64,000 nucleotides of DNA, taken from NCBI GenBank assembly GCA_002682825.1, contig NOKP01000030.1, positions 505,924-569,923 of the forward strand, written 5' to 3'. Positions 43,201 through 54,600 of the stretch are shown here, one piece after another; within the stretch, counting starts at the first letter, position 1, and the number at the start of each line of letters is the position of its first letter. The notes beneath the pieces are model-generated. The model did not search any database. It was given only the letters and a program-made list of their open reading frames with translations, and was not told where the DNA came from. The DNA comes from Neonectria sp. B-13. Its lineage: Eukaryota; Ascomycota; Sordariomycetes; Hypocreales; Nectriaceae. A program made the position numbers and the translations under genes.

Positions 43201-44437
43201 AAATCATGGTATGAATTCAGCTTCCTGCAGTAGTTGATCTGATTTAGCTCCACCATGTACTATAGGGTAGCGTATAATGGTCGTGAACTACCTCAATGAT
43301 AATCTTTCAACGAGTTACTGTGTAATGCATGTGTGCCTAAGATCCTCACGCGAATGTTCGATCTGTGATACGGAGCACTTGTTCCTCTTTTTCATCGACC
43401 TGCATGACTCAGAGCACACATTTGCCCCTTGCATGCACAGTTCAGCTGCTGCCTTCTCCGTCTGGTTCGTTAAGGTGAAAGTACGAAGACAGTGGCACAA
43501 CATGTCTCAGGACCTCGCAATTCGACTTGTTTTGGGTCTAGTGGAACGTGGCAGATGTAGAAAGTAGTACTCTACAGGTTAAACAAGTCTAAGGTGCAAT
43601 AACGCGGAGGCGGGACAGCGGCTCAGTGGGGCACAGCACACGGCACAGATGGAGCACGGCATAGGTGGAACACGGCACAGGTTGTCCCGTTGGACACATA
43701 CACCAGGTTGGATTCGATTCCTAACAGCGCTATTGGCATCTTTCTCATGTAACTTAGTCAGGTGGAACACGGCACAAGGTGGAACACGGCACAAAGTGGA
43801 ACACGGTAGTGTACGCGTTAAACCTGGCATTGGCGTTGTTGCCGAGGGCGGAAGGCAAGACAAACTATCTACTAGTGCTGACCAGATGCCGCCCTGCATG
43901 TCAGACATGCACGTTCCCTTGCATCATAGGCATTGAAAGACATTCCATCTGGATCAAAATCCCAGCAGAGGATATCCGTACGAAAATCCTGTTTGTATTG
44001 CACAATCCATGGACCCACTCTATACCACCATATGCTCATCATGATGTCGTACTTATATCGCATCCAAAAGGATTAAGCTGTACAACACTTACTCAAATTT
44101 AGATATAGTGTGTCTCAGAGGTTTCCTGAACGAGGTGTCGGCATGAAGTATGGGTTCCTACAATTCACCGCCCTTTCTCTGGTGGCTGGGAACAGACATG
44201 TCAACAAGATCGGTTGTTAATCGAAGAGCAATCGAGAAAATGGGTGCATGGAGGAAGATAATCAGTCCGACGACGAGGTTGACCCGTGTGCATAGAATTC
44301 ATCCAATCAATCATCCTATTTGAAGACACTGTTCGTGCTGGTCACTCAGATCTCCAAATTCAACAGACAGACAAACGGTCTGTCAACTTCGTCGCGTGCC
44401 TTGTTCCATCCCATTGAATTGTTCATCTTCGACCACA
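43201..44437. other. Intergenic region with a degenerate minisatellite
   Basis: Apart from the repeat at about 43621-43811 (listed separately), I see no gene. ORFs here are short, Cys-scattered and unmatched. The right end is the probable promoter and 5' leader of the aminomutase. Confidence 0.35.
43621..43811 (+). repeat. Imperfect repeats of GTGGAACACGGCACA
   Basis: Units of 15-17 nt recur in two blocks. 43627-43692 has variants such as GGGGCACAGCACACGGCACA, ATGGAGCACGGCATA and GTGGAACACGGCACA. 43761-43811 has three near-perfect copies of GTGGAACACGGCACAAG/AAG. The blocks are separated by about 75 bases of unrelated sequence. Confidence 0.8.
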
Positions 44438-46053
44438 ATGATACATCGATCACTGCGCATCCTTCCACGCCGAGCAAGGCCACCGGCTGTCCTGCTCCAA
44501 CAACGGCTCTTTTCCACGGTCCATCATGTCACAGGAGAGGCTCAGTCAGGCTTCGATAGCAGCATCAACCCTGTGCTCTTCTCCAGCCCTTCGATCGAAG
44601 GGGAAGAGCCATACTGGAGGAAGATCCCAAGATGGCAGGAAATCACCACCGGAAAATTCCTGAACCACAAATGGCAAATGGCCCAGTCCGTACAGTCGGA
44701 AAAGGCCCTCTGTGAGCTCTTGCGGTCGGTATTGCCCAGCGCGATTCCTCCGCAGAGCGACATGGCCCCCCATCTCCGCATCACAGACATTCACACTCCC
44801 GAGCAATTCATCCAGCGGGTTCAGGAGGGCATCAGCAAGGCACCCATGGCTGTCCGCCTCTCTCCACATATCCTGAGCGTCATCAACTGGCAAGATCCCC
44901 TGAACGACCCTGTTCGACGCCAGTTTATTCCAGTGTCGACGCCCTTGAACGTCGATCATCCCGCGTCCGATTTGGATCCCATGCAAGAGAGCAAATACTC
45001 GCCCGTCTCAGGATTGATCCATCGGTACCCAGACCGAGCTTTATTTATGGGTGATTTGTCTTTCCCCGTGGTTAGAACTTATTCTTCTAGAGACTGATGT
45101 CCTACTGCTAGCCACCTCCATCTGCCCCGTCTACTGCCGCTTCTGTTTCCGCTCCTACACTGTCGGCACCGAGACAGAATCCGTAAAGAAGCAGCGATTC
45201 CTTCCCATACTGAAGAAATGGGAGCCACGGTTCGAATACATCGAGAACACGCCCAGCCTAAAAGACGTCGTCATTTCCGGCGGGGACTCGTACCTCCTCG
45301 AACCCGCCCAGCTCAAGTACATCGGCGAACGACTGCTGAACATCCCGCATATCCGTCGGTTCCGGTTTGCCACAAAGGGACTGGCCGTCTCGCCATCGCG
45401 GCTCCTCGACCCTGACAATGAGTGGGTGTCGACTATCATTGAGCTGGAACGCAAGGCTCGCCGAATGGGCAAACACATTTGCCTCCACACGCACTTCAAC
45501 ACGGCCAACGAGATCAGCTGGATCACGCGTCGGGGTGCCCAGCGTCTGTATGAAGCTGGCGTGACTGTTCGTAACCAGTCAGTGTTGCTTAATGGCGTCA
45601 ACAACACCCCAGAGCGAATGTTGGCCTTGGTGCACGCATTGGGGGACATCAACATACAGCCGGTGAGTCTCTATTCACGTTCATTCTATTATTTAAACGC
45701 ACCAAATTGTTCATAGTACTGATATTTCTTGGTAGTACTACGTCTATCAGGGTGATATTGTTCCTGGAGCTGAAGATTTGCGGACTCCGATGAGCGACAG
45801 TCTAGATTTGGAGCGCGCCGTCCGCGGCCAGATTGCAGGCTTTCTTGTCCCTCAATTTATTTTGGATCTTCCTGCCGAAGGTGGCAAGCGATTGACTCGC
45901 GGATTAGAAAGTTATGATCATCACATCGGGCTGTCCAAACTTACTGCTCCTGGATTGAAGGGTGAGCCTGCGACGATGGAGTACTGGGATCCGCTGTGGT
46001 CGTTGTCAGAAGAGGGACGACAAGAGGTTTTGGAGCGCTTTGGGAAGGCTTAA
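44438..46053 (+). CDS. Radical-SAM lysine 2,3-aminomutase (KamA family), 493 aa
   Basis: Exons 44438-45050, 45112-45662 and 45736-46053. Intron 1 (donor GTGATT, acceptor CTAG) is required to form ATSICPVYCRFCFRS, whose Cys209-x3-Cys213-x2-Cys216 binds the [4Fe-4S] cluster that cleaves S-adenosylmethionine. VISGGDSYLL is the SAM-binding GGD-type motif. Asp395 (YQGD) and Asp432 (ILDLP), seven residues before the PLP lysine Lys439 (AEGGKR), match the two Asp that read the lysine epsilon-amine and the PLP Lys of clostridial lysine 2,3-aminomutase (D293, D330, K337). Conversion of L-lysine to beta-lysine is therefore likely. I start at ATG 44438; the first 30 residues are Arg-rich without acids (IHRSLRILPRRARPP), like a mitochondrial targeting sequence. 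It lies convergent to the APH kinase, stops 129 bases apart, inside the NRPS cluster. Confidence 0.9.
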
Positions 46054-46182
46054 AAAGTTTGTAGCAGGTGCCGAAAGAGACAAAATTGAGAATATCAGAA
46101 AGCACAAGACAAAGAGTAATGATGTTTTTTGAGGTTGTTTGCAACTTCTAATGGCAAAAAACCTTGGTTTGAATTGACTCAA

Positions 46183-47345
46183 TCACGACAATAACCCTCC
46201 TAAAAAGGTCTTCTTAATAGCCTCCCGATTCTTCCCTGCACCTTGGCCGATCAAGTTCATAGCCACCTCGAGTAGACCGTCCACTTTATCCGCGTTGTGC
46301 GTGTACGGGCCTCCCCCTTCCCAGAGGAAAAGGTAGATGCCTGAATACACCGCAGCCTGGAATACTAGCGTGTCCTTGACCGGACCATATCCTCGGAGGA
46401 ACCCTTGGATTATGGAGAATGCAGCTGGACAGGATTCCAAAGAGTGCTGCACGAAGAGATCCGTCATCAACAACGCAAGATCCTGCATGAAAAACCCCGA
46501 GCGGCATGCTTCCCAGTCGATGGGGGTCAAATTCAAGCCATCATTTCCTCCTGGATGACCTTGAACAAGGATACTGATTTCAGTCAACACCATTAGCTTA
46601 TAACGTCATGAGCAGGACTTAGGACTCATACTTCTTTGTAGTCAGATCTCCATAAATCACCCCTCGCCCTTCACCATCCGCCAGCATCAGCTGCTTCTGC
46701 GCCGTGTCTCGTAGTTCCATAGACCCACAGTACGCAAGGATTTTCTCGTCCAGCCCCTGATGGATCATCTCGTCGATCATGGCGTTTGGTTGCAGCATTT
46801 CCAAGAGCTCCGCATTTACCTGAGACAAGCTCCAGCGGTGGAAGCCAGCCAGCCACGTTCCCAGGGCCTCCCCAACGTCGGTGGCTTTCGACGGGCTCAT
46901 ATTTTTGGCTACGTCTCGAAGTCTCTCGCTACTCACAATATCCTCCATGATCTGTGTATTTGTTGGAAGATCAAAATGATAGAGTCGAGGTGATCGAACC
47001 GAAATCTGGCGGTACGTAGCAGGCTGAAAACAGGGACCCCCTAGGCGTTGAAGCATCTCCTGCTCGATAGCCTGGTGGGTGGTTTATTGTGAGCGGTGTA
47101 GACCAGAAATCGTCAATGATGGTGAGAAAACATACACACCGACTAGTCGGAACGTGGAACTCCGGAACCCCGGAGCCGTACTCTTCCCCGTGTTTGATGA
47201 TGACTGTTTGGCTTCCATCGGGCAGCGGGTGAAGAAGGCAACCTCGAAACGTGAAATTCATCATTCCGCCAGTCACCTTCTCCATTTCTGAACAGGCATA
47301 TGATGTCTGCGAAAGATGCTGGAGCAGTTCTTCGGCAAGTCCCAT
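46183..47345 (-). CDS. APH-fold small-molecule kinase in the NRPS cluster, 346 aa
   Basis: Exons 47345-47136, 47071-46632 and 46573-46183 (1041 nt). Splicing is decisive: intron 2 (GTATGA..ATCAG) joins VIYGDLTTK to NILVQG, forming the catalytic loop YGDLTTKNILV (Asp212 base, Asn217 metal ligand). The first residue is Tyr where most APH proteins have His. LTPIDWEACR supplies the DFG-equivalent Asp236. The N-lobe begins MGLAEELLQHLSQTSYACSEMEKVTGGMMNFTFRG, with the Gly-rich loop and Asn typical of the fold, and TVIIKHGE carries the ATP Lys. The length fits fungal APH/choline-kinase-like proteins. Being inside the cluster, it may phosphorylate the peptide or an intermediate, or inactivate it for self-protection, as viomycin phosphotransferase does in bacteria; this is inference. 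Substrate is not readable. Confidence 0.85.
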
Positions 47346-48643
47346 TTTGCTGTTTTGTTTGAGGGAGATACAGTGCTTGGTTGAATCTTTTGCAGCTTTC
47401 TGGAACTTTGTCGATAAACAAGATGAGATTGTCCTCTTACTTCATGTAGAATAAGCATCGTCGTCGTTGTCATCACTTTTTATTCTCTTCAGTATCTAAC
47501 CTTTGCAAAATGAGCGTCATGCGTCTAGTGGCGCTTGGGTACGGCGCAAATCCTATTATGCAAGGAGATCTTCTTTGCCCCCTTGCAATAATCCGGTTTC
47601 CAGCCTTCATAACTGTGCATGTGACCGCTGCGCCAAAAGGTAATGAACCCTACTCTTGTACAGGGTTATATCTTTTCCCATCTTCGGATGTACACTGACA
47701 GTAATACTCATCTACGTTTCGGAACACGGCGGCACTGACCGAGACCAAGGCACTGCATAAGGAGGTTCGTAAAATATTGGTTAGTAGGCATGCATTCCTT
47801 TCTTGTGTGAGTCGTCTCAGCCACAGTTGCTAGCTATTCCACTCATTTCTTTCCTCTTCCTTTTCGCACTGATATCTAACAAGAGAGAGACAAAGAACTG
47901 GTTTCATCCCTTTTGAACCACCTGCATGACCTGCCGTGTAGACCTACTGTTACAGCTTAGTTGCAGCAGCTGAGACAATTGGGGCGTACCATCCTCGATC
48001 AAGGCTAATTAGATTACCCAACGTAGTGAATCAGAGAGTCTAGGATAGAAAAATATGCTAATCATCCTTGGACATGCGAGCAGTCGTGGTATTCTTGGTC
48101 CCCCGTGGTACAAACCGCAACATTGATTCATTTATATTAATCAAGCTATCCGGGTGTCACCTCTTGGTGTCGCGAGAGTGGAGCCGATATCTCACCCATG
48201 GCCTAGGTGTCTTAGTTTGTAAAAGGGCTAATCAGGCGTCGGCTACACTCACACCAGCCTCGGTGACGATATTTTTGAGAATAAAAGAAAAAAGAAAAAA
48301 AGAGGACGAGCACAGTCTCTGGCACGCATCGGGTTATTGACGATGGTGACATCATACGCCTTCGCATGATTGATTCAGCGGTGAGTCGGTATCCCAGCCG
48401 AAGTATCTATTGTCTTGCACGTATTAGAAATCCACCCCATAGAGTGCGCAGATGAGGGAGTCAAGTTCCTATCCTTCATCACCTCTACGCACTCAAGTGG
48501 ATAAGTACCAGAACTCATAGAGTCTACAATTGAGAGATTACTACAACCTCTCGCGTCCTCCCTTAGCCCTGATCTACAACCCCTCTACCGCCTCAAACTT
48601 TTGTACGGTGATTCCTTGAGACTACGTCTGGGCAGTTCTCAAA
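47346..48643. promoter_or_regulatory. Divergent intergenic region, APH kinase / large NRPS
   Basis: 1.3 kb between divergent starts. No coding sequence was recognised; ORFs at 47510-47698 and 48068-48340 lack features. A purine run AAAAGAAAAAAGAAAAAAAG lies at about 48283-48302. The 5' leader of the NRPS is presumably within the last few hundred bases. Confidence 0.4.
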
Positions 48644-51600
48644 ATGAGCCCGAGATACGATGTTTGTCTTTTTCCTGCGCTAAGCGGTCGTCAAAAGCAG
48701 GGTCGAATGGTGATCTATTCGATCCCAACAGAAGATGTCACTCGGACACTGCAAGAGAAAAGGGAATCCCTTTCTGTGGCTCATATTATGAAGGCCTCGT
48801 GGGCGCTTTTGTTGCACCGCTACACCGACTGCCCATTGGTCACATTTGGAATTGTCGAAGAAGCATCCGCGTCGCTGGGTCAAAAGTCCGGCAATTATAT
48901 CGCGCAGGTTGAGCAGTGGGAAGTATCCCCATCACCAGACGTGATTGTCCGGCGTGTTGCTGTGCAGCCCTGGAGTGAAGATCACCCCAGCGAGCAAGGG
49001 GCCTACAATACATGTGTGTCAGTGAGGGAGCAACTGGAAAGAGGTGATTTCAAGCACGATAATGGATGCGTGGACGGACAGAAAGCCCTTTGCACTCCGG
49101 TCAGTTTGAGACAAGCCCATTGATTAACCGTAGACACTAATTAATCCTGGAATTAGAGCTTCGATCTTGTCGTAGGAATCCGTGGCGACCTAGCCGACTC
49201 ACGTCTCTCGTTGGAGTACGAGACTTCATTTCTCGGCGATCGATATGCGTCGGAGCTGCTGAGCCTGTTTACTCACATCTTTGAGAACCAAGTGCTATCG
49301 GAGACAACTCAACTCGATATCAAGTCGTTGAGCGACTCAAACCTGGAAGCCATATCCTCATGGAATGCCCAAGACAAAGAGACGGTGGCAGAGTCGGAAC
49401 AGTGCATCCATACCGCCATTCAACAGCGTTCTCGCCAAACTCCAAACGCTCTAGCTGTCTGTAGCTGGGACGGCTCATTGACCTATACAGACCTCGACCG
49501 CTTGGCGGGACGACTACAGGCCCACCTGCAAAATCTGGGAATTGGCCCTGAGTTGGTCGTCCCGGTGTACATGGAAAGATCCATGTGGGTTGCTGTGTCG
49601 CTCTTGGGAATCTTGAGAGCCGGGGCCGCGTTCTTGTTGCTGGATACCTCATACCCGCTCGGCCGAATTGCCGACATGTGCCGGGAGGTCAAGGCGCGCA
49701 TCATCCTTTCTTCAAGGGCTCTGGGCGACCGTATCCGGCATCTCGCGGAAGTGGTCATCGTTCCGAGTGATCTCGACGTGGGGACTACCATGTTGCCTTT
49801 TGTGGCCAAGGTCAACCCGGAAAACGTCGCGTATCTTGCGTATACGTCCGGGTCAACCGGCGTTCCAAAGGGGATCATCATCGAGCACCGATGCTTCTTT
49901 GCCGGGGCTTTGGCCCATGCTAAGGCTTTGTCCATGGATCATCGATCTCGGGTCCTGCACTTTGCATCGTACGGATTTGATATCAGCATTTTGGACCTGT
50001 TAGTCCCATTAGCTGTCGGGGGCTGCGTATGTATTCCCTCGGAGCAACAGCGACTGGACAACCTCGCTGAGGCTATGACCAACCTCGGGGTGAATTGGGC
50101 CTTCCTTACTCCCTCTGTAGCACGTCGGGTCCAGCCAGACACTGTTGCTCAGCTCCGGACTCTGGTCCTTGGGGGTGAACCTATGATCCCAGCCGACATG
50201 GAGATGTGGTCGCACAAGGTCCGGCTCATGGTTGGCTACGGGCCGGCCGAGTGTACAGTTCTGTGTGCTGCACAACTAGTTGTACAGGCTTCCTCCGTCA
50301 CCAACATCGGCCAGCCATATGGCGGTTCTGCATGGATTGTCTCCCCTACCGATCACAACCGACTTCAGCCCATTGGCGCTGTTGGGGAACTGGTCATCAG
50401 CGGGCCAGTGGTGGGCCGCGGATACCTGTTGAAGAACACCGGGAAAGACGCCGCCTTCCTCCAACAGCATCCGCTGTGGGCGAAGTCGTTCAACCTTCCT
50501 TCAAGCGAGAGGTTCTACAAAACGGGCGATCTGGTTAGGTACGAGGGCGACAATGGCACGCTGTGCTATATCGGGCGAAAGGATCGACAGGTGAAGATCC
50601 ATGGACAGCGTGTCGAGCTGCAAGAGATTGAGCACCAGGCACAAGAGCTGCAGGCCGGCATCACAGCTGCTGCAGAGGTTCTCGACCTTCCAGACGCGAA
50701 GAATTCTGTCCTGGCACTCTTCGTAGGCATGGAAGATGGCTTGCACCACCAGGACCAAACCAATCTTCCCGACACAGCGCAGGACTGCATCCGTCCGACA
50801 CTGACTCATTTGCAGCAATCACTCCGTGAGCAGCTGCCCCGGTTCATGGTTCCGACGGTATATGTTCCCGTACAATCTATGCCACTCACCTCTACTGGAA
50901 AACTTGATCGAAAAGCCTTGCGAGGTCTAGGTGACAGGTTTATGCAGTCGCAGCTTCGGAAACGGTGTCACCAGCACGAGGACGACGAAAAAAGTGAGGA
51001 CGGGGACAATGAAGATGGGGGTGAAAGTATCGAGGACACTCTACGGCAACTTTACGTCCGAGTCCTCGGCCTGCGTAAACTACAAGTCGACGTCAACGAT
51101 GAATTCTTTACTCTCGGGGGAAGCTCAATCACAGCCATCGACATGGTGGTCAAAGCCCGGGAGACTGGAATTTCACTGAGTGTTGCAGACGTGCTGAGTC
51201 TCCAGACATGTTCCAAGTTGGCGGCTGTAGCGCGTGCCTGTGAGCCTGCTCAAGACCCAGCCCGCTTTGAGTTGGCCAGCAACGTCGACCAATGGCTTCG
51301 CATCGCCAACACGCAGAGCCGCATTCACAGGGACTCTATCGATGACATGTACCCATGCACGCCGCTCCAAGCAGGCCTCATGTCTTTGTCAAGCACAAGC
51401 CCGGGCATGATGATAGCGACCTATGCCTTCCAGCTGCCACAAAGTATGGACGTGCGTCGGTTCCAAAGCGCTTGGGAGGCTGTCGTCGCAAACACCCCCA
51501 TCCTGCGAACCCGTATCGTACAGCTGGACAATAATGAACTGGTACAAGCCGTCGTTGGGAACAAGGAAGGTCCGAGATGGGAGGTGGGAAGATGCTTGGA

Positions 51601-54600
51601 GGAAGTCATGGCGCGCCTCGAAGCAAAGGACATGACAACCGGTCTCCCGCTGGCGCTTTCTGGGCTTGTCTTGGGTGTAGATGGCGTAGCATCATTTCTC
51701 CTCACGATCCATCACGCTGTTATGGACGGATGGTCTTATCTGCAGTTCTGGGACGACCTCGACACCGCGTATTACACCCAACAACCCCTGCCCCAACGGC
51801 CCTCCTTTGGTCGATTTATTCAATATCTTTCTCGGCAAGACTTGGCGTCGGCCAGGGAGTTCTGGATCCAGGAGTTCCAGGGCCTACAAGCCGTAATCTT
51901 TCCTGCGCGGCCCACTGGATGGGAAGCTCCCGTGCAGCCCTCCCTTCACCGGCTTGAACTAGGCGTGGACTCGGTCGACGGAAGAAAGCCTTGGGCAAGT
52001 ATCATCCGCTTGGCATGGGCTTTGGTGGTCGCCAACATGACTCACACAAACGACGTTGTCTTCGGGACGACAGTATCTGGGAGATCTGCTCCAGTCCCTG
52101 GTATCAATCGGATCGCAGGCCCTACAATTGCAACATATCCGCTTCGTGTGCAGCTTAAGACATCCATGCCAGTCGAAGACGCCCTGAGGCAGATGCGCGA
52201 ACGCGACGCTGCTCGGATCGAATTCGAGCACACGGGACTCCAAACCATCCGACAATTCTCCCACGAGTCGGCCATGGCCGTTGAATTTCAAACTCTCCTC
52301 ACCATCCAGCCGCAAAAGTACCTGCGTCAATCTCCGATCCTAATCCATCTCCCGCAAAACCTGGAACAACAGTCAAAGTTTCATACCCATATTCTCAGTG
52401 TTATTGCACAGATAACCGAGGGCTCCATCATACTTGAGGCTGTGTTTGACGAATCTGTCTTTGCTTCTGACAAGGTCCAGTCCATATTTGACCGGTTAGG
52501 GCATGTTATACGACAAGTATCCGACCAGCCGAATCTGACTCTTGGATCAATCAAGATGATGACCAAGGAAGATGAAAGCAAACTTCACGTTTGGAACAAA
52601 CCACGACTTGGATTTGACCCTGACTGCATGCATCATCTGATTTGTGCAGCTGGCCAGCGAAGCCCCGAAGCGGAAGCCGTATCTGCCTGGGATGGTGTAC
52701 TCAGCTACAGTGAGTTACTGAGACTGTCGCACTCTGTGTCGGGATACTTGCAATCTCTCGAGATCACCAAGCCGGAGACGGTTATTGCAGTTTACATGGA
52801 GCGATCCAAATGGCTGCCAGTGGCAGTCCTAGGAGTGCTTTTGTCAGGTGCTGCTTTTCTTCTCTTAGATCCCAAGCTGCCCACCCAGCGGCTACGCGAT
52901 GTATGCCAGGATGCCGGTGTTCGGATAGCTCTCACCTCGACGATGCTACTCGACGAGAGCAACGACGTGCTGTTGCCTAATAAGGTGTCTACCGCTTCGA
53001 TAGAGGAAGCCGCCAATAATGGCTATGCATGGACGGCCTCATCAGTCACTCCATCGAGCCTCATGTACGTCATGTTCACTTCGGGCTCGACTGGGACCCC
53101 TAAGGGCGTCTTGATCGAACACGGAATGTGTTGGTCGACATTTTCAACCTACTCATCCTGCCTCCCACTATCCACAGCGGCTCGCATGTTGTTCCTCGCG
53201 CCCGTTTCCTTCGACATTGCTGTCCTTCAATTGCTGTTTCCGCTGGCGGCGGGTGGTTGTGTCTGTATCCCTTCAGAGGACGAATGCTTGAGCGATATTG
53301 CAGGGGCCATCTCACGGCAAAGAGCAAACTGGCTAGCCACAACACCCTCAGTGGCACGCACCCTGAAGCTGTTGGATGTTCCTTGCTTGAAGACGTTGGA
53401 GCTCGGGGGAGAGCTCATGCTGCCACACGACATGACTACCTGGGCTGACAATGTCGACCTTTGGACGTCGTATGGGCCTGCTGAGTGCGCAATCATGGTT
53501 ACCAGCGGTTCAGTGAGTAGACATTCGTCGAGAAATACCGACTACGTCGGGCATCCTCTGAACGGCAGCTGCTGGGTCGTAAATCCCGACGACCATCATC
53601 AACTTCAGCCGCATGGCACTATCGGCGAGTTGCTCGTCAGTGGGCCAGCCATTGCCCGGGGATACCTCAACAAGCCCGGTCAGACTGAAAATTCCTTCAT
53701 CGCGCCTCCACGTTGGACTTGCGACTTCCCCTTTGCACTGTCATCCAAGTTCTACAAAACTGGCGATCTTGTCTACTATAGCACCGACGGAGGTCTTCAC
53801 TATACAGGCCGAAAGGACAACCAGGTGAAGCATCATGGGCAAAGAATCGAGCTGGCAGAGATAGAACACTGTGCCAGGAAGCACAACTCCAAGCCGGGAG
53901 TCGCCGCCGACCTGGTCGTCTTTGCCGACCCTCACGGGTCTCGATTGGTGCTTTTCGTCTGCGAAGCTGAGACTACTTCGCCTCCACACAGTAGAGACAC
54001 ACAAGATCTGCTCCTGATCACAGACTCCGATTTTACGCTGCAGCAGGACCTGCGTTGGCACCTCTCGCAGACCTTGCCGGTGTTTATGGTTCCCTCTATA
54101 ATTATCCCTGTCAATGGTCTGCCCCTCTCGCAGAACGGGAAACTCGATCGTCGTCGCTTGCGAACCGAGGCGTCCCGACTACATGGCGAAGCACTGCAGC
54201 GCCTCATGGCACAACCATCGGCAAAGCGATTCCCATCCACGCAACAAGAGTCAATAGTTCGGGGCATCTTCGCTCGAGTTCTGGGGCTTGACGAGACTAC
54301 CATTGGCGTAGACGATTGCTTCTTCGCTCTGGGCGGGGACTCAATTACTGCCATGCGCCTCCTTTCTCTGTGTCGTGAGGCCAATCTCGCAGTCAAAATG
54401 GCCCAGCTCCTGATACACAAGAGTGTAGCGGGCGTTTGCCAACATGGTAAGGCTATCAGTGTGGCTTCACATCACACACAGGCCATGGAAGAAGTGCCTG
54501 GGCAGAGGTTTCTTCTGAGTCCGATCCAGCAAATGTTTCTGGATCACGCACCATCCCTCGACATGCGCTTCAATCAGAGCTTTTGGGTTAAAGTGAATTC

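Noticed and set aside
48644..49210. Full condensation domain at the NRPS N-terminus
   Set aside because: Only the C-terminal half is present with no HHxxxDG motif; upstream sequence shows no further exons. It is called a partial C domain instead.
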